DNA of 64,000 bases from Beta vulgaris subsp. vulgaris. Lineage: Eukaryota; Streptophyta; Magnoliopsida; Caryophyllales; Amaranthaceae. Below the pieces are notes generated by a model. That model was not told the DNA's origin. It searched no databases and saw only the letters and a list, made by a program, of their open reading frames with translations. Positions 54,760 to 64,000 of this stretch are shown piece after piece. The stretch's first letter is position 1, and the number at the start of each line of letters is the position of its first letter. Position numbers and translations under genes: made by a program. The stretch lies in assembly GCF_026745355.1 (NCBI RefSeq), contig NC_079202.1:34499707-34563706 (forward strand), read 5' to 3'.

Positions 54760-54926
54760 AAAAAGATCTCCTTCTTCTCTCTCTCTCCTCTCATTTCTAA
54801 AATCTTCCCCAAAAAAAATCCCCACTTTCTCCAACTTGCTTCAATTACATAGAAAAATCAACAAGAATCGCAAAACTTCAGCATAAATTGACTGCTTCAG
54901 ATATTTATTTTTTTCTTCTTGAACAG
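54760..54926 (+). other. GI: GIGANTEA 5' non-coding exon 1 (start approximate)
   Basis: CT-rich leader (CTTCTTCTCTCTCTCTCCTC) ends in GAACAG followed by donor GTAATT at 54927. No ATG occurs in it from 54760 on. GIGANTEA genes commonly have long, intron-containing leaders. Confidence 0.5.
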
Positions 54927-55148
54927 GTAATTACTTTATTTCTAGCTGAATTTTGTTAGATATTTTGGTTGTCTGTTTTCTATATTTAAAATGAAACCCC
55001 AATTTTTTTTTTCTGTATTTTTGATAATTGACTGCATCCTGTGTGTTTCTATATACCTAAGTATGATTTAGTTTTGATTCGGTGTTGATTAATTTTGTGG
55101 TATTGATTAGTTTGTGCTGAGTATAATTATAATAATTATTTTATGCAG

Positions 55149-55321
55149 AATTTAAGGCTGTGATTCGAACAATAGGAGTTGATCCTTGAGTAAAGATAGT
55201 GATAGAATTAGAAAGCAGAAGGTTTGGATTTCGGAGCGTAAATCGGGTACAGTTGTGAATAATTTTTATTGCTGAAGGAGAAGATATATTGAATTTATTC
55301 TGAAAGAAGTAACTTTCAACT
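55149..55321 (+). other. GI: GIGANTEA 5' non-coding exon 2
   Basis: Preceded by acceptor TTTTATGCAG and followed by donor TGTAAGTA (GT at 55322). Contains several stops and no ATG, so the spliced leader is free of upstream starts. Confidence 0.5.
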
Positions 55322-55513
55322 GTAAGTATAAATTTCTTATGAAGAACTGATTAATTGGGAAGGTGACTGACTTCAATGCTCGATGCTCGGTTCGGGATGC
55401 TGAATTATGAGATTCTAATCCTTGATTGGTAGTGTGGGGCATCAATTGAAGTGTTTGTAGTTGGGTTGAACAATATATTATTTTCTACAGAAAAAGACGA
55501 CGATTTGATTGTT

Positions 55514-58500
55514 ATGGAGCGTCCATCAGAAAGGTGGATTGATGGCCTGCAGTTCTCCTCTTTGTTTTGGCCACCCCCACAAGAAACACAACAAAGGAAG
55601 GTAATATCATTGCTCCATCTTGATTCTCTTGATTTATGTCTTGTTTTTGGTCTTTCGCGTTTCCTTTTGGTTTGTTTGCTGGCTTGTTGAGAATTTGAGA
55701 TGGGTAAGTTAGAGCTGATTATGGTCCAAATGGTCTGGCTTGTCTAGCTTGGAAAATGGGAAGATATGGACAAAGATTTATACTTACAAATGGAGGAATC
55801 GAGGAAACAACACAAACAAATGGAAGAACGAAGCTGATTTACGTGTAGATATATAAGTAGCTGGAGGCTAGCTGGTTGACTCCTTGAATTAACTTGTGTA
55901 TTTTCTATTGTTGGGTTGGCCAAGCTGTGAGTAAGCAGACGAAGCTAATATTGCTACTAGCATAGTAAGACTGTACTAGGTATCTTCAATTGTTGAGCTG
56001 GCCAAGCTGTGAATAAGCAGATGAAGCTAATGTTACAACCATCATTGTAAGACTATGCTAGGTATGGTTGACTGGAATTTGTTGTAGAACCAAGGGTCAA
56101 GGAAAATATCTTGTTCCAGGTTGGCTTTGTGATGGTATTTGCAAACTACAGATTCAATCTCACATGGTTTCTATTGAATTTTTTTTCTATCTTTTACCCG
56201 GAATTTTGACAATCAGTTTCAAGGTTGCTCTTATTACCTATCTGCCGCATGTTGCCAATTAAAGTATTATAGTTCTATGAGGCAACTGTCTGTACCAAGT
56301 CAATCTATTACTATCTTTCAAATCAGTGCAAAATTTGGAAAATTGTCTGTTGCTCGATGGTTTTTTAGGACACTGAAATTTCCTACAATGACACAATTAG
56401 CTGTTGTGAATTGTGATCTCCTTCTAAATGACAAGTTCCTTAATCTGTATCATCGTTATGCAGAACCTATAGCTGTAGGGTTGTCCAAGCTTATTCTTTA
56501 TAATTAGTGTCCTTCAATTTGCTGAACGACATGCAGAGCTGCCTCCATGTGAGACTTTTTCAGAAAACTCATGAAGTCACATAGATGCTGGACTGCATAT
56601 GAAATAATGAGTTTTAAATTTGCGATACAACAGTCAACAAGTCTTTAGCAAACTTCTGGGTCTTGGGGACACGTCTGTAAAGCATTACGCTCAAGGAAAT
56701 GAGAGTTGCGAACAAGCAACCATTCCTGTATCTTGTCTTTCAAGCTAGGTTCCTAGTATTCCGCAAGATGTCAAGAGTATATTTCTTCAATTTAGAACAG
56801 TTCTAGAGTTCTAGTACCATTTCAATTTCAATATCAGAAAATTGCCTTGTTTGTCCAAAATCTTAAAGATACAAGTTCAGCCAAGAGCTTGCTTGACAGT
56901 TCAGATGTTTCTATCTCATCAATTCCTGTCAAGCTCTACCTTAAATGTCCTTGATACTAATGAGTGGAGAAGATGTTATCTTGGTTTGATTAGGTGCAAT
57001 TAAGACTTAAAAAGAATTATAGAGTACTCCACTTTCTATTTTCTGGAGACCAATCAAGATCACGCAGGGTCCTTGTTAATTTGCAAGCTTGGCGCAGTTG
57101 AGATTTTAAATCTCCTTTTGGAGGTTGCATGTGGAATGTGTACTTCATTTATACCCATGGTTCATGAAGAAAAGCATTGTTGTTATCCGTTCAGATCATT
57201 AAGAGCAGAGGTATGCAAGACATATTCAGCAGCATCCTATAGAACCCAAATCTCAATTTCTTGTATTTGTGCTCAGCTTTTACACAAAACATAATCTGGT
57301 CTGTGAATTCCCGGCACCGACATCATGAAGCATCATATTTATGCAGATTACTGGACATTAAAGTCAAGATTTAGCTCAGGATTGCATAGGCCATAGCACA
57401 GACCTAGAGGCTAGAATCAAACTGCTAACCCAGCTAGCAAGCCTATTGGCAGTGAGGAACCTATTCTGAATGGCAAGCCATGTTATACATATGCTCTTCG
57501 GAGCTGCAATTTTTATATATAAAGTATCCTCCAAGGGACCCGGTCAGAAGATTCCCTTGACACATTAATAAAAATCCATCCTGGTTTCTGCTGCTGTTAT
57601 CGCTTGATGTGCTGAACTTTTGAGATATACTTTTGTTCGTGCTTTTTAGTTCTGACTTCTTTCAATTCTTACGAGTTTCTAATTTATATCATTCCGGCTC
57701 TTACAATTATATACCCTATATGTATTTGTGTCTTTCTTAGTAAATTTTTTTTCTCTTTCCCTGTCAGGCTCAAACCACGGCTTATGTTGAGTATTTTGGA
57801 CAATTCATATCTGAACAATTTCCTGAAGACCTTGCTGAGGTATTTACCCTGCAACTTTTATGAAAATAGGATGAGCACTGAACCTTTATTTTATATTTTC
57901 ATATTGACTAAAATTGATTCCTCACCATCTTCTTCAATATGGCTCTTCCTCCCCAAAGTTGCTGACTACTTAATTTATCTTTCTCTGGCTTTTCAGCTGA
58001 TTCGGAGTCGTTATCCGTTTGATGAAAAACGTCTATTTGATGATGTCCTTGGTAAAGCTCAGCTGTTTGATTTTTTTAAGTTGATTCAAATTATTAATAA
58101 TGATTTGTCTGTATTATTAACTAATGGTTACGTATTATGTCCAGCCACATTTGTCCTCCACCATCCAGAGCACGGCCATGCGGTTGTTCTTCCTATCATA
58201 TCTATTATCATTGACGGCACACTAGTATATGATAAGGAGAGACCTCCATTTGCCTCTTTCATTTCCTTGTTCTGCCCAAACGATGAGGTATATCTATTAT
58301 ACTTCTTGATGAGCTTTTCTTGCTTTTCTTTTTCTTTCTTTACTACCATGTAACATTTCTTTCCACCGAACCATTGAACCTCTTAGTTCCATAATAGCTA
58401 GGTGGTGCAGAACACAGGGCATATTATTAATAGTATATCATCTTTTGAGTTGGTAACGTGATATCCTAGCTGAAGAGGACGTAAAATTCTCACCTATTTT

Positions 58501-59969
58501 GCAGAATGAGTATTCCGAGCAGTGGGCACTGGCATGTGGGGAAATTCTGCGGATTTTAACTCATTACAATCGCCCGATCTACAAACACGAGCGCCAAAAA
58601 AGTCCAGAAAATTGCACCAGCTGTAAAGATTATGCTACTTGCAGCAATGCTTCTGATGCCAAATCATCTCATTCCTCTTCTGTGCAAAGTGAAAGAAGAA
58701 CATCAAGGCCTTTGTCCCCTTGGATCACTGATATATTGCTTGCAGCACCTCTTGGTATTAAAAGCGATTACTTTAGATGGTATGTAATTTATTGGAGTAT
58801 TGAACATCTGGCTCATCACTCTTAAAATTTTTATGCTGATGTGCACTTTTTTTACTTGTTCTTTGGATGTGGATGCCTTGATTCGATACATCTATAAGCA
58901 TATCTGATAAATAGCTTTGAGCTTTACCCAATATACAGACTATGGCACCATTGTACGTATGCAAATATGACTCATGTCTTAGTTACCTCTAAAACTGATC
59001 TACAGTCCTTATGTTCTTCATAAAATTTCTGCTCTAACAAATATATTTTTTGTATAAAGTAGATTAAAATGATTGAGTCCTAGTTAAAATTCCAGCTCTT
59101 AATGTGATAAATTAGATATGATTTATCAAAAACCTACTGGAGTTGTTTTTAGGGCTGGTGTGTTCTTACGTAATTCTAAAATTTACAGATTTTATGTGTT
59201 TTATTTGAACATAATTTGATTTCGTAGCGGAGAATCTCTATATTCTTTTTGTTCTTATTTTTCGTGGTGATTTTGGTGGCCTTTGTTTCTGAACATCCCA
59301 GGTTACTTTTCATGTCTATGAGGGGTTGAGGCTTGAGAGAGAGAGAGAGAGAGAGGGAGTATGCTATCGAAAAATGATGGTGGAAGGGAGAGGGATAGCG
59401 TTATGAGCATGAGGCTGATTGGGTTGGTATGGTGGTGGTGGTTTGCTGCAGATTTTCAAGTTTTTTGGTGCTTCCTAAACTGTTCTTGACATTCTTTTGT
59501 CATCTGTTGCATTGTTCCTTTTCTGTAATCTGACCTGAGTGTCCGTTATTATTAGTGATGGGCTTAGATAGTTGCATGATTTTTTTCCCTAGAAGGTGCT
59601 TCAATTAATTTCTCCCTGAAATTTATATTTATGGATAAAAACATGTATATTTTTCTTTGAGGACTTAACAATCTTTTGTAAACAATGACAGGTGTGGTGG
59701 TGTTATGGGAAGGTATGCCGCTGGAGAACTCAAGCCACCTATGATTGGTGAGTCAAAATTTTACATAAAGGAATCTCTTTGAATTTTTTCCCGTTTTGCT
59801 TTCCATCTTCTTCAAGTGCATTATGGAGACTATGAACTGCTCATGACTTCTATCGGACATATGTATAGCCATGGTTTGAAAATACGGCCGAGTCAGTTCG
59901 GTTCGCTACTTTTCATAGATTTTTTTTTCCAGAGATTCCCTTTGCTCCCTTCACCTCTCTCCAATAACA

Positions 59970-60034
<65 letters not shown>

Positions 60035-62237
60035 AAAGGCAAGCAAACAACAATCACGAGATCTATAGTGGTTTTAAGGGGAATAAATAAAATGCTATAT
60101 AAGTCGATTATATAATATATAGTGCAAATAACATTATGATAAACCGTGATGCAGTCCTTGTTGAACTTATTATGATAAGCTGTGATTTGGTTTGTGTTGA
60201 ATGTATGCTTTCAGTTCCCGCGAAACCGCAACCGTTTTCTGCGACCATGACCAAAACCGTATTTTCAACCCGCAAAACCGCAACAGTTGCTGCGACTGTG
60301 ACCAAAGCCCTCTTTTTGAACCATGTGTAGCTGTTTACAGTATTTGTGTCCTTATTGCCATGTCTAGCCATTTTTTTGTCCATTTTACATCGTAATTTCC
60401 ATAGAATAGGGTTTTTAATCTACAATTTCGATTGATGAAAGATATTATGGTATGTGAAAGAGATTTAGGGTTTGAAGGGTGACGAGAGAGGGGGAGGAAA
60501 GGGAAATCTTGGGGAAAAAGGGCTTGAATTAGAATGTAACAGTTGCGCTGACCACCTGTCAAAGGTTTTCCCCGAGGAAGATACATGAATGCTATCTTGT
60601 GAGAAAGAGAGGCAAATTGTACTTGAAGATTCACAAATATATGTTTTTTTTTTGAAACTCAGACTTACATCCTTTAAAAAAGAAGTCTTAGGTAGTACTT
60701 ATAAATAAGTTAAGGCCAAGATTGCCCCCTCCTCCTGTAAGGTAACATACTGCTATATATATATGTGCTATGCGGAACTTGAAAATAAATTTTTGAGAAC
60801 AAAGGCTTGAACCTAAGCTCATGACCATTTCACAGGGTGCAGCGTCATATAGTATACTGGAAAAGTACGATTGGGTGGGGTGGGGTTGGGTGTGCCTCTG
60901 CTCGGCAACTAAGAAGTGTATGTATCATGTATGCATATGTGTGTATATGTATCTATGTATATATGTAGATATTTGTACTCACTAGCTGAAAGAGTCTTGG
61001 TATAAGAAAAGGCATGCTCTTAGATGGTCTTTTCTTAGACCTCCTCCTCACATCTAGTTAGCTTATCCGTGAAGACTAGCTCTGAACCTGAAACATTGTG
61101 ATAGAACTTCAATCTTGCAAAGGCTTAATGGCTGAGGCTGAGAGCTTTAGGTTGCTGATGCAAAGCTTAAACACTGGCTTAAGAGATAGCAGAGGTTCAG
61201 GGGACAAAATGGTCAGCAACATCTGGACCTTACTGTTGGTGGAGCCGTGAGGGTAATAACAACATCAAATGCCAACTAATCGAAGTCTTTGTCTTAGGTT
61301 TGGTTGTTAGCCCTCCTTTTATTTATTTATTGAAGCCCTCTTTCTGAGCACTGCCTTCACTGTGGACCATTAGATGGAAGAATAGCTGGGATCATTACCA
61401 ACTTGAAAACGGTTAAAAAGGATTTATGTACTATCTTCCATCTTCCCTCTTTTATGTTTCAACACCAGATTAGCCAGAGGCCAAATTTACCAAGTATAAT
61501 ACATGAGGTAATGTCCATTGCATGGACTCTCCTCCCATGGACTAATATTAAGAATCCATGCAATGAAATGTGACCAAATTTTAAGGGGATATGGACCAGG
61601 TAGTGATCTTCATCCAAACAAGTTTAGAGAAAGGCATAGCTTCAAATTTGTTTAATGTAATCTGAATAATTTTTAACACTGTGAAAAGGCCTTCGTTTAA
61701 AATTGAAGTCGGATAATGAAGTACAATTTTCCTTATCTTTCCCTCCTGCAGCTTCTTCTCGGGGTAATGGGAAGCATCCCCAGTTGATGCCGTCAACTCC
61801 ACGTTGGGCTGTTGCAAATGGTGCTGGTGTTATATTGAGCGTTTGTGATGAAGAAGTCGCACGCTATGAAACTGCTAGCTTAACAGCAGTTGCAGTTCCT
61901 GCACTTCTGCTTCCTCCTCCAACAACATCTTTGGATGAGCATCTAGTTGCTGGGTTACCTGCACTTGAACCATATGCACGGTTATTTCATCGGTAGATAT
62001 TGGAATTTGAAGTCACTGTTTGATTCCTTCGTTTTACAATTTGCTTTCATCGTCTTATCTGGTTATTTTTCTTTTTCTTATGGAAGGTACTACGCAATTG
62101 CTACACCAAGTGCCACTCAGAGACTGTTGCTTGGACTTCTTGAAGCACCACCATCATGGGCTCCAGATGCCCTTGATGCTGCAGTACAGCTTGTGGAACT
62201 TCTCCGCGCAGCTGAAGATTATGCAACTGGGATGAGA
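55514..62237 (+). CDS. GI: GIGANTEA, N-terminal 360 codons (gene continues past the window)
   Basis: Nuclear/cytosolic clock and photoperiod regulator that binds the LOV-domain F-box proteins ZTL, FKF1 and LKP2 and acts as an HSP90 co-chaperone. Coding exons: 55514-55600, 57768-57839, 57997-58051, 58145-58287, 58505-58779, 59692-59747, 61752-61992, 62087-62237, all GT-AG with consistent phases. Landmarks: SERWIDGLQFSSLFWPPP at the start, AYVEYFGQFISEQFPED, FVLHHPEHGHAV, EQWALACGEILRILTHYN, PLSPWITDILLAAPLGI, HPQLMPSTPRWAVANGAG and PPPTTSLDEHLVAGLPALEP. These match the highly conserved N-terminal third (about 1170 residues in full). The start is the first ATG of exon 3 and is preceded by a short ATG-free leader. 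The last codons DYATGMR meet donor GTAAGA at 62238; the exon beginning LPRNW is beyond 64000. No break or missing segment. Confidence 0.97.
55911..56062. repeat. 82-bp imperfect tandem duplication in GIGANTEA coding intron 1
   Basis: TTGGCCAAGCTGTGAGTAAG...GACTGTACTAGGTAT is repeated 82 bp on as CTGGCCAAGCTGTGAATAAG...GACTATGCTAGGTAT. The intron (55601-57767) is otherwise without recognised elements. Confidence 0.8.
56063..57767 (+). other. Rest of GIGANTEA coding intron 1
   Basis: Ordinary T-rich intron sequence. Small ORFs (56068-56262, 56277-56507, 57073-57294) are not recognised and lack coding features. Acceptor CCCTGTCAG ends at 57767. Confidence 0.5.
58780..59691 (+). other. GIGANTEA intron after coding exon 5
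   Basis: 912-bp intron. Contains a GAGAGAGA microsatellite at about 59335-59355. Nothing else recognised. Confidence 0.5.
59748..61751 (+). other. GIGANTEA 2.0-kb intron with AT microsatellite
   Basis: Between coding exons 6 and 7. Contains (AT)n at 59971-60031 and a segment at 60225-60310 with repeated AACCGCAAC and TGCGAC(C/T)(A/G)TGACCAAA words, perhaps part of an unplaced MITE. No ORF is supported. The acceptor CCCTCCTGCAG ends at 61751. Confidence 0.5.
59971..60031. repeat. (AT)n microsatellite, about 60 bp
   Basis: Uninterrupted AT repeat; the Tyr-Ile ORF across it is an artefact. Confidence 0.97.
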
Positions 62238-64000
62238 GTAAGATCACCATTGCTCTACTACACTTGAGATTATTTCTCTTCCTTTGTTTTGGTGATGCAT
62301 TGTCTTCCATATCGATTTTGTTAAAATACTGTTGCTGGTGACTTCCGTTTACTCTTATCCGAAATGATACTAAAGCACATGGCATTTAACATATTATTAT
62401 TATCAATAGAATTTGATGTTTTAGCCTAATTTTTTGTTCAACTGAGCGATGCAGTGTATTAATAGTAAATGAGAATTATTTTTCAGGAGGACAGAAAAAT
62501 CCTCTCGAGGGCTAGTTACAAGTTAAACTTGCTATGTTGTAAGAGTAATCAGAACGCTCATGAAGGTCCTAGTGTCTTTTGCCTTTAGGGAATATCTACC
62601 TTATATCCAAAGTTATGCAAGAGAATGAGAATACCTTTAATAAAGTAGGAACTTCTTTCTAGTCAAAGACATGGAAATCTAGCAAAAATAAGAAAACCAA
62701 CCTTAATGCCTTCTCCCTTTATTCCTTAAAGCATGTAACCATCTTGGTAATTTTTTAACATCTGTAGGAGACATGGCTACTTAGGTCCCCTCACCCCAAT
62801 TAGATGCTTCAATAATAATTGTGCCACTTCATTATGTTTAAATGCAAGACATCCTCACAGTGGTATTGACATAACACACAGGTTAGGAGAGGCTTCAAGT
62901 AGGCATCTACCCAGAAGCATAGTTTCAGTATTATTCTTGCCCAACACCATGATCCATGCAAAATCTTGCATATTTAGAGGGATCTTAGATTTTTACATGA
63001 AGTTTGTAGCATTAAAGGGTGAATATTAAAGGAGCAAGCTATCTGATCAAGGAAGGGATTGTAAGAAGAGCACCTGTCCCTGAGCGAGTTTGCGGTCTTA
63101 AACTACTCACATTGCTAAGATTGACAGACATTAAGAGGCCAATTAACATAAGCTCCTGCATTTTCTGTTCACGGGGTTCGCTATGCCAATGTAGATCCAT
63201 AAATTTCCTATTTTGGAGGAAAATGCTGAAAGCCTGAAATCAGGCCCCCATTCAGATAGGATAGTTTATATATCCCTGGATACATATAGGTGGATGAGTT
63301 TATTGTTTATACCATTCTAGTTTCCTGAGTGCTGATCTACTATCATGTGCTCCAGGAAATATAAATTAGGTGTATACTTTCTGAGCTTAAATTTTCATCT
63401 CTTGGTTGCCTAGGATCATGTAAATATGTTGGTTTTTATGATTATAATGACTTAGGTAATTAGAACTTCGAGCTATAAGAATATTAGCTGACAAGGGATT
63501 GGCATTACTATTGTGGTTGGCAATTCTGAGCTGCTTCTGCTTTGTTAGAAGTATGGTTCAGGTAAAAGTTCTGTCTGGACACTTTTCCCATAGAGGGAAA
63601 TTTTGAGGAGGTATGGAACACACTCTAGGTGGGGAAGGGGGTGACATGAGGTTTGTATTGTGCAAGAGTTTGAAATATATTGGATACGGAAACCATGGGC
63701 AAGAAATTTTAAGAACAAAGACAGTAATAAGTAACCAGGATTTTCTTTCCGAGGGTCCAAACTGTAGTTCATCCCTGAACGGTTTTGAGTTTTGCATTCA
63801 AATTTTGTTAAGAACTCAAGCAGTTGAATAAAATCTTGAAATATAGGGATGAAGCATTTGATGCATGTGTCTAGGCCAGTAGGCCGCTAAAGCAACTGGA
63901 CATTTACGAAGATAGAGGAGGAATTATAGATGATTCTCCAAGAGTTTCCTGCGAATTAAATCTTGGCGTAGCCGCCACATTACGCCCGCATTTAAAGGTT
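62238..64000 (+). other. GIGANTEA intron running off the window
   Basis: From donor GTAAGA at 62238 to the window end I find no exon matching the next conserved segment (LPRNWMHLHFLRAIG). No transposon ends were identified, though the length suggests an insertion. Small ORFs at 63019, 63545 and 63613 are not recognised. Confidence 0.55.

Noticed and set aside
54653..54886. 77-codon ORF upstream of GIGANTEA
   Set aside because: Starts with GTG, overlaps the leader, no similarity; the spliced leader has no upstream ATG.
55451..55690. ORF across the GIGANTEA first coding exon with an N-terminal extension
   Set aside because: The extension is intron sequence before a clear acceptor (TTTTCTACAG, ends 55490) and lacks an ATG.

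Overview
This is a 64-kb piece of an AT-rich flowering-plant nuclear genome, almost certainly a eudicot. It carries two host genes with GT-AG introns, both on the + strand. The first is a complete SOL1-type membrane carboxypeptidase D (27355-46936, 15 coding exons, 487 predicted residues). The second is the first 360 codons of GIGANTEA (55514-62237), which runs off the right end. Everything else I recognise is transposable elements (TEs) and their debris. Caryophyllales is possible from the flavour of the GIGANTEA protein, but that is a weak impression.

Left part (1-27116). After the end of a minus-strand Helitron, a 3-copy tandem array and a non-autonomous CACTA element (1866-3177, TSD CAT), there is a deeply nested transposon complex. 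A short MITE-like element (4028-27116 outer limits) is split by a Ty1-copia retrotransposon (4174-27040, TSD AAAAC). The copia is in turn interrupted by (a) a minus-strand, apparently non-autonomous Ty3-gypsy element (about 4976-18720), itself split by a young Tekay/Del-type chromovirus (8177-17862, TSD CATAC); (b) a second CACTA element (22165-23668, TSD ATC); and (c) a hAT-type MITE (25907-26440, TSD CATGTGAG). LTR divergence agrees with the nesting order: about 2 percent by eye for the copia, about 0.2 percent substitutions for the chromovirus.

Middle part (27117-47260). SOL1 begins only about 240 bp from the edge of the nested complex. Its introns hold a degenerate chromovirus (29587-34168), a Stowaway MITE, a MULE-like element inserted in an AT microsatellite, a 470-bp element with a 10-bp TSD, a Tourist MITE and a minus-strand retroelement relic. 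All exons, splice sites and catalytic residues still look intact.

Right part (47260-64000). The spacer contains a TIR-bearing MITE, an RNase H relic, a Helitron 5' end and other repeats. GIGANTEA follows, with two non-coding 5' exons, eight coding exons and introns of 2.0-2.2 kb; its next exon is not found within the last 1.76 kb.

The least expected feature is in the young chromovirus. An unrecognised 229-codon ORF lies between PBS and gag, and the flanking sequence looks like an intron whose removal would join a short upstream ATG exon in frame to gag.
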